A DNA stretch of 55,585 nt from Planctomycetota bacterium (GCA_021785435.1 JAJYFE010000006.1:1-55585), one strand, 5' to 3'; counted from the first letter of the stretch, positions 39,999 to 48,606 are shown. Numbers and translations: made by a program. The notes: generated from the sequence alone by a model not told the origin.

Positions 39999-41549
39999 AT
40001 GTCGGAACCCCGGCTCAAGCACGAGACCGTTAAGGTACGGGATCTGATCCAAGATCATCACAACGGCCGTTTAGTCATCCCTGAATTTCAACGACCGTAC
40101 GTGTGGAGGAAGGGCAAAGCTCCGAAGCTGATGGACTCCCTGTATCGCGGATTTCCGATCTCCTCGCTCTTGGTGTGGGAAAACTCTTCCCCGGTGCGCT
40201 CACGCCAGAAAAATCCCCGTGCCGCCAATACAAGGGTCGCGAACTGGCTTATCGACGGCCAGCAACGTGTCATCACTCTGGCTAAAGCGTTCAACGGCGA
40301 CGAAGGCATCGACGTTGTATTCAACCCGCGCTCGCCCGAATTCCGCCTTAGGAATGCCGTGATCGGCCGCAAACCCACTGAATGGTTCAAGCTTGCAGAC
40401 ATCTGGAACGACGAAGCCTACCGCCGGATCCGGAAGAACTTCGATGGTGCCGACGCTTCCGACGGGAAACGGGAAAACCATCTGGAAGCGGTGCGCCGCA
40501 TTCTGGACTATGAGGTTCCGGTCGTCCGGATGATCGGTCACAGCCTCAAGGATGCCGTAGATGCATTCAAGCGTATCAATACCTACGGTGTGAAACTGGG
40601 AGAGAAGGACATCCAAAGCGCGGACATCGCTGCACGGCACTCGGGATTCGTGGCTGACAACGTGGTGCCGTTCCTGGAGTCGCTGGCGGCAAGGGGATTT
40701 GGCAGGCTCAATATTATGCATCTATTCCGCGCCTGCGCCTTTATCGCAATGCCGGATGGGCGCAAACGAACGCCGCTTCATGACCTGGGAGCGAACGAGG
40801 TTCTCGCGGCTTGGCAGAAAACGGAACGCGCCACGGCGCACGCCATCCGGCTGATTCAAGCCGAACTGGGTCTGACGAATATGGATATCCTGTGGTCGGG
40901 CGCCCTGATGGTGCCAATCATCGTACTATGTGCGACCGTCCCGGCGCAGCGCCTTCCGACGCGCGAATTGGTGGGATGGCTTGCGCTGGCGGTGCTCATG
41001 CACCGCTACAGCGGATCGGCGGGCAGCGCACTGGAGCAAGACCTGCGGCGCTGCCGCGACGACGACCCGATCGGCGGGTTGCTGAATAACCTGCGGCAGC
41101 GTCGCCCCGGGCTCGCCGCACGGCCGGAGGATTTCCGCGGCGCCCTGGGGGACCGCAGCGGGTTGCTGGCGCTTTTTATAGCCTGCCGGCATCGGGGCGC
41201 TGCCGATTTCTATACTGGGGAAAAAATCGGCTCGCAGCCTGATCTCGACCGCCACCACCTTCTTGCGAGGGCCCAGTTTGAGCAGGAGGAAAGAGCGCGT
41301 GCGGACACGCTCGCCAATATCTCCCTCATCATTCCGGGGGCAAACAGATCTCTCGGATCAAAAGGCCCGGAGGTCTATCTGAAAGAGCTGTCCAGCCGCG
41401 TTCGCAAGGGACACTGTATACCCGATGACAGCGCGCTCTGGGCCGTGTCGCGGGCGGAAGATTTCTGGGCCGCGCGAAGGAAGCTGCTGGCTGCGGCGTT
41501 CAATGATTTCGTGCACCACGCGTTGCCAGGCCGACGGCTCGGGGTCTGA
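39999..41549 (+). CDS. DUF262 / HNH-type protein (GmrSD-like, candidate defence nuclease)
   Basis: The 516-residue product opens with a DUF262 (ParB/sulfiredoxin-fold nucleotide-hydrolase) domain: VIPEFQRPYVWRKGKAPKLM, GFPISSLLVWE, and NWLIDGQQRVITLAKAFNGD with the catalytic DGQQR. FKRINTYGVKLGEKDIQSAD is also typical. The C-terminal half includes PDLDRHHLLARAQFEQEERA and NISLIIPGANRSLGSKGPEV, an HNH-like arrangement (His-His, Asn). This is the architecture of GmrSD-type modification-dependent restriction systems, with both activities in one chain. The C-terminus is somewhat short for GmrD. It interrupts the polysaccharide locus, with a good ribosome site (GGAGGAGCG). Phage-defence role is inference. 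Confidence 0.72.
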   Translation: MSEPRLKHETVKVRDLIQDHHNGRLVIPEFQRPYVWRKGKAPKLMDSLYRGFPISSLLVWENSSPVRSRQKNPRAANTRVANWLIDGQQRVITLAKAFNGDEGIDVVFNPRSPEFRLRNAVIGRKPTEWFKLADIWNDEAYRRIRKNFDGADASDGKRENHLEAVRRILDYEVPVVRMIGHSLKDAVDAFKRINTYGVKLGEKDIQSADIAARHSGFVADNVVPFLESLAARGFGRLNIMHLFRACAFIAMPDGRKRTPLHDLGANEVLAAWQKTERATAHAIRLIQAELGLTNMDILWSGALMVPIIVLCATVPAQRLPTRELVGWLALAVLMHRYSGSAGSALEQDLRRCRDDDPIGGLLNNLRQRRPGLAARPEDFRGALGDRSGLLALFIACRHRGAADFYTGEKIGSQPDLDRHHLLARAQFEQEERARADTLANISLIIPGANRSLGSKGPEVYLKELSSRVRKGHCIPDDSALWAVSRAEDFWAARRKLLAAAFNDFVHHALPGRRLGV

Positions 41550-41620
41550 TCCTGATGGGTCGGGCGCCGGGCGCCGGCTCCGAGCCTTGGCGGTGGCGGG
41601 TATGGGGAACAGGATGGCTT

Positions 41621-42976
41621 ATGCCGCGACCGAATTTCATCATTTTCTTGACGGACGATCAGGGTTACGGGGATTTGTCCTGCCTGGGCGCGGGCGATTT
41701 GCGGACGCCGCACTTCGATGCGCTGGCCGCAAGCGGGGCGCTGTTTACCAACTGGTATTCCAACAGCCCGGTGTGCAGCCCTTCGCGGGCGGCGCTGCTG
41801 ACCGGACGTTATCCCGCCCATGCCGGGGTGCGGTCCATCCTGGCCGGCCATCGCACCGCCACCGGCTTGCCGCCGGAAATACCCACCCTGGCTACAGCGC
41901 TGAAGCGGCTGGGCTATCAGACCTTCATGGCTGGCAAATGGCACCTGGGACTGCAGGAAGCCTCACGGCCACACCGGCACGGCTTCGAGCATTGGTTTGG
42001 CTTTTTGGCCGGATGTATCGACTACTATTCGCACATTTTCTATTGGGGCATGAACCAACCCGGACCGGGCGTCAATCCCACGCACGACTTGTGGGAAGAT
42101 GGCCGGGAAATATGGCGAAACGGCGAATACTTCACCGAAGCCGTCACGCGGAAAGCTCTGGAATATCTACGGCAGGCCCAGGCCGCGGGTGCGCCGTTTT
42201 TTCTCTATGTGCCGTACAATGCTCCGCATTATCCCATGCACGCGCCGGCGCCATACATGCAACGATTCGCCCATCTGCCCTGGCCGCGCCAGGTGATGGC
42301 CGCCATGATCGCCGCCGTGGATGACGGCGTGGGGCTGATCACGGCGGAGCTGAAACGCCTGGGCCTCGCCGAAAATACCTGCATTTTCTTCACCTCCGAC
42401 AACGGTCCCTCGCGGGAATCGCGTAACTGGCTGGATGGCACGCTGGAAAACTATTACGGCGGGAGCACCGGCCGGCTTAAAGGGCACAAGTTCAGTTTGT
42501 ATGAAGGCGGCGTCCGTGTACCCGGCATTCTGTGCTGGCCCGCGAGGATCCGTGCGGGACAGGTGCTCCATGCTCCCTGCGCCTCGATGGATATTTTCCC
42601 CACTTTTCTTCAGGCCGCCGGCGGGGATAGCGCCGCTTACGAGATAGATGGGGTCAATCTGCTGCCTTACGTCGCCGAAGGCAAGGCCGGCTCTGGCCGT
42701 GAAATATTCTGGGAAATGGGCGGCCAGACGGCGCTGCGGCGGGACCACTGGAAGCTGGTGCTTAACGGGCAGTTGGTGGAACACGCCGAAGCGGCCGAGC
42801 CGATCAGTTTGTGCGATCTGGCGACGGATCCGGGTGAAACGCGTAATTGCTGCGCCTCGCATCCGCGGATCGCCGCCGAGCTGAAAGCCCGGGCCGAAAA
42901 CTGGCGGCAGAGCATCGAAGCGCAATGGAACCATCCGTTCCGCAGCGTTGACCACGGCACCGTGACCCATCCGTGA
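41621..42976 (+). CDS. sulfatase (arylsulfatase A-like, formylglycine type)
   Basis: The 451-residue product is a type I sulfatase. It has NFIIFLTDDQGYGDLSCLGA (metal-binding Asp-Asp), the formylglycine motif CSPSRAALLTGRYPAHAGVR with Cys52, GKWHLGLQEASRPHRHGFEH, FFLYVPYNAPHYPMHAP and FFTSDNGPSRESRN (metal-binding Asp-Asn), plus FSLYEGGVRVPGILCWPARI. All catalytic residues are visible; the activating formylglycine enzyme is not encoded here. There is no signal peptide from 41621, and none in the longer form starting at 41555; export is therefore uncertain. It suggests that the polysaccharide substrate is sulfated. Confidence 0.92.
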   Translation: MPRPNFIIFLTDDQGYGDLSCLGAGDLRTPHFDALAASGALFTNWYSNSPVCSPSRAALLTGRYPAHAGVRSILAGHRTATGLPPEIPTLATALKRLGYQTFMAGKWHLGLQEASRPHRHGFEHWFGFLAGCIDYYSHIFYWGMNQPGPGVNPTHDLWEDGREIWRNGEYFTEAVTRKALEYLRQAQAAGAPFFLYVPYNAPHYPMHAPAPYMQRFAHLPWPRQVMAAMIAAVDDGVGLITAELKRLGLAENTCIFFTSDNGPSRESRNWLDGTLENYYGGSTGRLKGHKFSLYEGGVRVPGILCWPARIRAGQVLHAPCASMDIFPTFLQAAGGDSAAYEIDGVNLLPYVAEGKAGSGREIFWEMGGQTALRRDHWKLVLNGQLVEHAEAAEPISLCDLATDPGETRNCCASHPRIAAELKARAENWRQSIEAQWNHPFRSVDHGTVTHP

Positions 42977-43211
42977 TGTGGCGGAGCCAGCCCCTGGCGC
43001 GGCCCGCCACGGCGGCTAAACCGCGGCTAGCCCCCCCCAAAAAACACCAGCGATTACACGGATTTACACGGATTTTAATCCCGCCCCGTCGCTTACGCTT
43101 AAGGGCTATGAACGAGGGACGCGCAGGCTTCGTAGTCCCAAGCGTCAGCGCGGAGTCCGGGCTCTGCGGCAATCCCCAACCCGTCGCTTAGGTTTTAGCG
43201 GCGCGGAAAAA

Positions 43212-43249
43212 GCGGAATCGCAAGCACCGTGCTTTAGCGCGGTGAACCG
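43212..43249 (+). repeat. 38-base REP-like element, copy 2
   Basis: GCGGAATCGCAAGCACCGTG then CTTTAGCGCGGTGAACCG; three differences from 32384-32421. Confidence 0.7.
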
Positions 43250-43293
43250 ATGGAGACAAGGTTCGGGTTGTAGGCATTAGATTCTGAACGTGT

Positions 43294-43320
43294 AACTTCT
43301 CCGCGCTGTGCGGAGAAGTT
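43294..43320. terminator. perfect 11-bp hairpin (terminator-like)
   Basis: AACTTCTCCGC (43294-43304), loop GCTGT, GCGGAGAAGTT (43310-43320), followed by TCGGGC. The stem is perfect but the T-run is minimal. It lies about 320 bases after the sulfatase stop, so it may end read-through transcription or be a repeat remnant. Confidence 0.4.
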
Positions 43321-43708
43321 TCGGGCTTACGGTCGCCGAGGCGACTAAACTGCGGAGCGAAAAGACTTGGGCCGCACCGGGGGGGGAGCACCGGGCGATA
43401 ACCCGGTGGTTTGGCGCCGAACGTGGACCAACCACCGCATTATCATGCGGTGCTGACTACACCTTCGCGCCTTCGCGGGAGATTCTTTTCGGTTCCGGCA
43501 CGGCCGGATCAGGCGAGGCAAAATCACCGCCGCCCTGGCCTCGCCCCTCGGGTCGTCCCTGCGCCGAATTGAAGTCACCTTCACGCCACAGCTACGTCAC
43601 CACGACCGGCGGCAGCGATTGCGCCGGATTTAAGATATTATCGGAGAGCGGTTGGAGCAAAAGGCAGGGCAGACGGCAACGCTCCCGAGGAGGCGTTATA
43701 TTACTTGC

Positions 43709-43876
43709 ATGATCTTGGCGAAACCTGCCAACCTCGGTATCCCTTTGCCGCTGGAGCGGATCGCGGAAATTTGCCGGCAGCGCGATGTAGAGGAACTGGG
43801 TATCTTCGGCTCCGCTCTCCGGTCGGATTTCAGCTCACATAGTAGGGAAGGTGTCATCGATCAATCCCGGTGTTAA
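43709..43876 (+). pseudogene. MNT-type minimal nucleotidyltransferase, N-terminal fragment
   Basis: From ATG 43709 the frame gives MILAKPANLGIPLPLERIAE, ICRQRDVEELGIFGSALRSD, FSSHS, then diverges and stops. 'RDVEELGIFGSALRSDF' is the opening of the minimal nucleotidyltransferase domain (GSxxR..F), as in MntA antitoxins of HEPN/MNT pairs. The metal-binding Asp residues (DxD) are missing, replaced by unrelated sequence. No HEPN partner is near. It is a 56-codon fragment upstream of a RelE/XRE pair. Confidence 0.6.
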
Positions 43877-43916
43877 TATTATTGACGGATGCGTTAATCT
43901 TCTATAGGCTGATGTA

Positions 43917-44168
43917 ATGGACGTGCGGTTGGCGGACGATGCGGCCAGGGATTTTGACGACTTGCCTGCGGGTATAAGGCCGCGTGTGCGAAAGATTATC
44001 GTTCGTCTTTACGCTTGGCCTGCGGTCAGCGGGGTGAAACCCCTAACGGGGCCGCTGGCCCGGCACTACCGCCTACGCACCGGCGACTACCGTGTACAGT
44101 TTGTGGTGCGGCAAAATGTCCTGTGGATTGAGAAAATCGGACATCGGGATGGATTTTACGAGGATTAA
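43917..44168 (+). CDS. RelE/ParE-superfamily toxin 1
   Basis: The 83-residue product has the compact RelE/ParE fold signature: MDVRLADDAARDFDDLPAGI at the start, KIIVRLYAWPAVSGVKPLTG, and HYRLRTGDYRVQFVVRQNVL then IEKIGHRDGFYED. The basic and Tyr/Arg residues of RTGDYRV are typical of ribosome-dependent mRNA interferases. The antitoxin gene starts 5 bases after its stop, so it is a toxin-first pair. Relative of the toxin at 47425. A TTGACG at 43882 and TATAGG at 43903 could be a weak promoter with a short spacer. Confidence 0.85.
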   Translation: MDVRLADDAARDFDDLPAGIRPRVRKIIVRLYAWPAVSGVKPLTGPLARHYRLRTGDYRVQFVVRQNVLWIEKIGHRDGFYED

Positions 44169-44172
44169 ACCC

Positions 44173-44556
44173 ATGAACATACACGCCCAAACGATCGAGT
44201 TTGAGGGGAAACGCATCGCCATGCTGCCGGAAGGCGAGTACCTTAAGCTATTGGATCGGGCCGGGTTGCCGACGCCGGAGCTTGGTCTGCCGCCGCTGCC
44301 AAAAAAATTGCCGGGGGGCGGTTATCCGGCCCTGGAGTATGCGCGGGCGAGCATTGCCCGCGACATCGTGCGCACCCGTCGCCGTTTGGGGCTCTCCCAG
44401 GCCGAACTGGCCCGGCGGGCCGGTCTGCTGCCGGCGGCGCTGAACCGTATCGAACGGGCCAAGGTTGACCCCAGCGTTTCCACTGTCGAGAAAATCGACC
44501 GGGCGTTACGCGCGGTTGAGAAGCAGGCGCGGCGCGTCGGTCGGGCTGTCGGATAA
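44173..44556 (+). CDS. XRE-family antitoxin 1
   Basis: The 127-residue product pairs with the upstream toxin. An N-terminal segment (IEFEGKRIAMLPEGEYLKLL, then LPPLPKKLPGGGYPALEYAR) likely contacts the toxin, and a C-terminal Cro/CI helix-turn-helix (TRRRLGLSQAELARRAGLLP, AALNRIERAKVDPSVSTVEK) binds DNA for autoregulation. Toxin-first order and HTH at the C-terminus resemble HigBA-type arrangement. The start (ATG 44173) follows AGGATTAAACCC. It has two relatives in this window (a remnant at 44585 and an intact copy at 47682). Confidence 0.85.
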   Translation: MNIHAQTIEFEGKRIAMLPEGEYLKLLDRAGLPTPELGLPPLPKKLPGGGYPALEYARASIARDIVRTRRRLGLSQAELARRAGLLPAALNRIERAKVDPSVSTVEKIDRALRAVEKQARRVGRAVG

Positions 44557-44584
44557 ACGGAATACGTTTACAAGATTCCACCTG

Positions 44585-44850
44585 TCCGGGAAGGATTTTG
44601 TGATACTCGAAAAGCGGGATTACGAGCGTGGGGCAAGATTTCGCAGTGCCACGGATGACGTGACCGATGATGGGCCCCTACCGCCGCTGCCGGCGAAGCT
44701 GCCCGATGGTAATTATCCCGCGTTGGAATACGCCAGAGCGTCCCTGGCACGACCATTGGTTAAGCGCCGCTGGGCGGCACGACTTTCCCAGGCGAGACTG
44801 GCCCGCCGGGTGGGCATTCGTGTTTGGACGAGGCAGGCCGACCCACAGCG
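44585..44850 (+). pseudogene. XRE antitoxin remnant
   Basis: The frame reads GKDFVILEKRDYERGARFRS, then PLPPLPAKLPDGNYPALEYA and RASLARPLVKRRWAARLSQA, RLARRVGIRV, clearly homologous to both intact antitoxins, after which the sequence is lost (no DNA-recognition helix). No toxin gene precedes it. It is a third, decayed member of the family, probably left after duplication. Confidence 0.75.
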
Positions 44851-44956
44851 TGATGGCCGTTTTATGCTGCCCCAAAAGGATTGGGATAGTACCTCTGCGT
44901 TCCCGCTTCGTCGTTCGGATCTTGGCCACCGCCCCCCGCCTCAAATCTGTGTTAAA

Positions 44957-45835
44957 TCAATGCGAATGCAGGTCGGCAAGAAAAGTACCAATGAATTCTT
45001 CGGCCAGCTTATCGCCGCCGAAGCGGTCGTTCTCTTGCCAAACAGCCGCAATGCCGTTCGCGTTAAGCCAATCGACGTGCAAGGACGTCACGCGCCTTTC
45101 GAAGCACGCAACCTTTCGTATCGCGGCGGTGCCGGCGATAGAGGGGGCGTCAAACGTTTCATAATAGAGCAACTGGGCTAGCGCTTCGCGTGTACGTTCC
45201 ACCTCATCGGTCTCGGTGCCATCAAGCGTCTTGATTTCGGCCAGAATTGCGACGCGGCCTAACACTACGAGCAAATCAAATGGATCTTCGTATAAACGGG
45301 ATCCACCGTCAACGATCCGGCCGGCCAGCCTCCGCACCAATAGGTTGTGCCGTTTCCGCCGATCCAGACGCGCGCGCACGGCTTCCCGCCCAGCCTCGGC
45401 GTCGGTCACCGGCGGAGGGGGCGGCTCGCCAGGGTCGTCGGCCGCCCCGATCGTGGCGATCGTGTCCAAAGTGACGGGACGTGGAACGCGTGGTGTTCGT
45501 CCTTCAGCCGTGCGCTCTTGGTCCATCGCGCATTCTTCACCCGTCCCCCCGGGCAGGCTCTTTAGGTGATGAGCCGGGCCAGCGACCGGGATGAGGCGTT
45601 CAGCCTGTAAGACACCGCGTGTTGATTTCGTAAACCTGGACGGTCCGCCCCTCAGGTTCCGTGGATCGCATTCAGCGTACATCAGCGGAGGTGGTGGCTT
45701 GTGCGTCGCCACCACGTATTCGCCGCCCTGCTGCCAGAGGTAATAGGTCTGCCCGTCGCGCCGCGCCAGTTCGCCAGCACGTCGCAATGCGGCATCGAGC
45801 TTTTCATCCATTTCATCCATCGGAACGTCGGCCAT
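44957..45835 (-). CDS. protein with predicted PD-(D/E)XK nuclease domain
   Basis: The 292-residue product has a cleavable or acidic N-terminal region (residues 1-60, DEMDEKLDAALRRAGELARR), a Pro-rich linker and a C-terminal domain with the nuclease pattern of the Cas4/RecB group: Asp in EDPFDLLVVLGRVAILAEIK (about 187), Glu-x-Lys in AEIKT (200-202), and EALAQLLYYETF with Gln221 and Tyr225. All three catalytic elements are in order. The start (ATG 45835) follows GGAGAAG. It lies antisense to the toxin-antitoxin remnants. I do not recognise a named family. A defence or DNA-processing role is inferred from the domain and neighbours. Confidence 0.6.
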   Translation of the reverse strand: MADVPMDEMDEKLDAALRRAGELARRDGQTYYLWQQGGEYVVATHKPPPPLMYAECDPRNLRGGPSRFTKSTRGVLQAERLIPVAGPAHHLKSLPGGTGEECAMDQERTAEGRTPRVPRPVTLDTIATIGAADDPGEPPPPPVTDAEAGREAVRARLDRRKRHNLLVRRLAGRIVDGGSRLYEDPFDLLVVLGRVAILAEIKTLDGTETDEVERTREALAQLLYYETFDAPSIAGTAAIRKVACFERRVTSLHVDWLNANGIAAVWQENDRFGGDKLAEEFIGTFLADLHSH

Positions 45836-46264
45836 ATCTTCTCCGTAAGTTTTGCGCGGGCCGTTTCAGGCCATGCAGGACTCGAAACGGCCGATTACCG
45901 CCACAAGTTCGAAGGTGCGGCGTTGCTCAGGGGCCAATTTTCGTCATTCTACCGCCGCACGCTTAGGTGCCGCGGGAAGTGACGCCGGCAACATTAGATC
46001 GTGAACTTGCAACTTCGGCAAACAGGCTGACCGTAAGGATTCACCTTAAGCCGAATCGGCAGGTTCCTTAGGTGGAGGGCGGTTGCAGTGGGTAAATTGT
46101 TCGGGGAATTTGGCACGAGCCTATTGCCATGTGTGCTGCGTCGGCGTATCGTGTAATCACGTTGGGCAGGCGGCTTGCAGCCGCTGAATCGGCCCAGCGC
46201 TTTGCGGGCTTTCGCCCGCCGTGCGGGTGCCCGGGCCGACCCGTGCTTTGAAGGCAGGTGAATC
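45836..46264. other. intergenic region, nothing recognised
   Basis: No reading frame or repeat is convincing in these 429 bases between the nuclease-like gene and the orphan gene at 46265. The latter has its ribosome site (GGCAGGTGAATC) at the right edge. Confidence 0.4.
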
Positions 46265-47179
46265 ATGCCGGCGCAACGCAAAACCAAACCACGACAAACC
46301 GCCAGCAGGAATCCGCCGGCAGCAAGCGTGCCGCCTACAGCGACCAAGGGTAATGCGGCCACACGGCTAAAAGACCTGCTCCAAGCTCTTCCCGGTATTG
46401 TGCTGGAAACGCCCGGTATGGCCGCTTTCATGCTACGGATGGCCGCGGACGAGGCCAACGAACTCGCGCCGGCCGTGGGGGTAGGGACGGTGATTACGTC
46501 CATGGCCCAGTCCTGGGGCGTACCGGTCCCCCCAGACGACGCAAAGAATATTGCCGCCCTAGCAGTCGCTGCCCCGACAGGTGTTGCGCCGCCAAAGACG
46601 CGAGCAGAAGGCCGGCAAATTATGATGGCCAAGATAAATTTAACTGGAGGGCTGCAAACCGAAACCTTCTACCTTCAGCATCCCCGCTACGATGTCAACG
46701 CAACGTTCGCGATTCGATTGGCAGTCCTCCACTATCCACGACCGCCGGCCGCCGGGGCAGCGGCGCCATGGCCCCAGATCCGAACGATGCCAGAGGCAAT
46801 CATCCGGGAGCGGATTAACCTTTGGCTAGACGCCATCGCGCTCAATGAAAAGGCCCCTGTGTCGGCGCCCGCCGGCCAAGCCACCCAACAAGTGCGGTCC
46901 GCAAGCGCGGAGGCCGAGGCGATGGCATGTCTGATCGACCACCCCGACTGGGCGATCAAAGAAATCGCGGCAGCCATGCATCGCCACCCTAAAAGCTTTT
47001 CACGGGCGCGTATGCCCAAATTCATGAAGACTCGCGCAAGTTTAGGGTCTGCTAAAAATGACATACCGACCCGCAGAAGACGTCGTGTCGCCAACGGCTC
47101 CCACGGCCTTGAGGCCGAGTTTGAGCATGGTCATCTGAATCAGATCGATGGGGATGAAAACGAGGATCGAAGCAAGTAG
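46265..47179 (+). CDS. protein of unknown function with C-terminal helix-turn-helix-like segment
   Basis: The 304-residue product is unrecognised. The first 30 residues are basic and Pro/Ala-rich. Residues 35-110 are Ala-rich helices (LKDLLQALPGIVLETPGMAA, FMLRMAADEANELAPAVGVG). Near the C-terminus EAMACLIDHPDWAIKEIAAA, MHRHPKSFSRARMPKFMKTR looks like a helix-turn-helix of the kind found in replication or excision-related proteins, followed by a basic patch. A ribosome site (GGCAGGTGAATC) and the coding periodicity support a real gene. It sits in the toxin-antitoxin island, so a mobile or defence-related origin is possible. Confidence 0.55.
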   Translation: MPAQRKTKPRQTASRNPPAASVPPTATKGNAATRLKDLLQALPGIVLETPGMAAFMLRMAADEANELAPAVGVGTVITSMAQSWGVPVPPDDAKNIAALAVAAPTGVAPPKTRAEGRQIMMAKINLTGGLQTETFYLQHPRYDVNATFAIRLAVLHYPRPPAAGAAAPWPQIRTMPEAIIRERINLWLDAIALNEKAPVSAPAGQATQQVRSASAEAEAMACLIDHPDWAIKEIAAAMHRHPKSFSRARMPKFMKTRASLGSAKNDIPTRRRRRVANGSHGLEAEFEHGHLNQIDGDENEDRSK

Positions 47180-47424
47180 CGCTACCTTTTACGCCGCCTA
47201 TTTCTCGTCAGAATCCTAACAAACGACACTTTGTTTGTCTTTTTGCGCTACTTCCGCCCGCGTGTGTACGGGTGTGCACCGGCGCGATGCTGGCCGCTGC
47301 CGACAAGCGGAAACGTTGAAACGGTGTGGCATTGGGGAAGGATAACTCGACCGAATCGCTGTCCGCGATAAACTCAAGATTGTTGATTTTAAGGCCAATG
47401 GTCGGTTAAAGTGGAGTTGACGCT

Positions 47425-47676
47425 ATGGACGTTCGGCTGACCGCCACCGCCCGGCTCCAACTGATGGACTTGAATGAGCCGATGTTGAGCCGGATAACCG
47501 CCGTACTGGAACGGCTTGGCAATTGGCCAGCGGTGAGCGGAGCCAAGCCGTTGCGCGGCCAGTTGGTCGGGCGCTATCGCCTACGCACGGGCGATTACCG
47601 CGTGCAGTTTTACCTTGCCGCAGGCGCGGTAATGGTAGAAAAAATCGGTCACCGCGACGGGTTTTACGAGGGCTGA
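47425..47676 (+). CDS. RelE/ParE-superfamily toxin 2
   Basis: The 83-residue product matches toxin 1 over most of its length: PAVSGAKPLRGQLVGRYRLR, then TGDYRVQFYLAAGAVMVEKI and GHRDGFYEG. GGAG lies 8 bases before ATG 47425. The antitoxin gene starts 5 bases downstream. It is a second complete copy of the same type of toxin-first module 3.5 kb from the first. Confidence 0.85.
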   Translation: MDVRLTATARLQLMDLNEPMLSRITAVLERLGNWPAVSGAKPLRGQLVGRYRLRTGDYRVQFYLAAGAVMVEKIGHRDGFYEG

Positions 47677-47681
47677 AATCC

Positions 47682-48038
47682 ATGAGCATCCAGACCATTG
47701 AGCTTGCCGGGCACGAATACGTCCTGATGCCCAAGGGCGATTACAACCGCTTGCGCCGTGGCTTGCCGGCTGACACCGAAAGCGAATTGCCAGCGCTGCC
47801 TCTGGCGGGGCCGGACGGCACATATCCCGCCGTGGCCACGGGCCGGGCGCTGCTGGCACGAAAGATTATCAAGCGGCGCTGGGCGTTGGGTTGGCCGCAA
47901 GCCAAGCTGGCCCGTGTCGCCGGCGTTCGTCCCGAAACCCTCTGCCGCATCGAAAAACGCCACGTAACGCCGGACTTGGCGACGGTCAACAAGCTGGTTG
48001 CCGCGCTAGAAAAGGCGGAACGCGACATGCGGCTATAG
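47682..48038 (+). CDS. XRE-family antitoxin 2
   Basis: The 118-residue product pairs with toxin 2. The N-terminal ELAGHEYVLMPKGDYNRLRR and LPLAGPDGTYPAVATGRALL correspond to antitoxin 1, and the C-terminal HTH is RRWALGWPQAKLARVAGVRP with ETLCRIEKRHVTPDLATVNK. Cognate binding to its own toxin is likely; cross-talk with pair 1 is possible because of the similarity. Confidence 0.85.
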   Translation: MSIQTIELAGHEYVLMPKGDYNRLRRGLPADTESELPALPLAGPDGTYPAVATGRALLARKIIKRRWALGWPQAKLARVAGVRPETLCRIEKRHVTPDLATVNKLVAALEKAERDMRL

Positions 48039-48606
48039 GCTGCTGGCGGCGTAATGGCTGCTAATTTTGTTTACTGGGGGCAACGCCGTTAGCCGATGGC
48101 CCAGGCCGTTCCAGTCAGTTCACGTTGGTCTGCTGCCGGCTGGTTCCGTTCTTGGCCGGCGTTTGGCGATCGACTGGCTGTTCTGAAAATGGCGGGCGGA
48201 GGCACATCCGCAGCGGGTCGCCGCGGGCGGCTAAACTGTTGGCACATCGCCGGCTACAGCCGCCTCTGGGCGCCGAATTTGGCGCATTTTCATCTTCCGT
48301 CAGGCGCCCCGCAGGGCATGGGCGGTTGCTTTGAAAATCGAGCGCCCGGCGAGAAACGCGCCCCGCCAGGTCGCCGGAGCAAAGGCGGGCGACTCGACAA
48401 AGCCTGCTCGCCCCCGGCGAGGCGAGCAGGGCGGCGAAATACGGCTGACGCTGTTTTCATGCTCGGTAGGCGCCCGGACGACCATGAGAGAGCGTTCGGA
48501 AAAAGGGCATCACAATCGGCACGCACAGATCCTTGATAATGGCGGGTTAGTGGCGTACACTGTTCGGTGTTCCGGTAAATGTTCGATTCCTGGACGAAGA
48601 TGCTCC
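48039..48606. other. repeat-bearing spacer before the DUF2130 gene
   Basis: No gene is supported in 568 bases. It contains GGTCGCCGCGGGCGGCTAAA at about 48216-48235 and a GTCGCC...GGCGACTCGAC element at 48370-48440 related to the 12720 repeat. An in-frame extension of the DUF2130 gene from 48331 passes through this repeat but has no ribosome site. Confidence 0.5.

Larger units (their letters stand above)
42977..43708. other. repeat-rich region after the sulfatase
   Basis: No intact gene is supported in 732 bases. It contains a GATTACACGGATTTACACGG-type low-complexity stretch, the second copy of the 38-base REP-like element (43212-43249), a perfect hairpin (43294-43320) and a GTCGCCGAGGCGACTAAACT element at 43332-43351. 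Confidence 0.55.
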
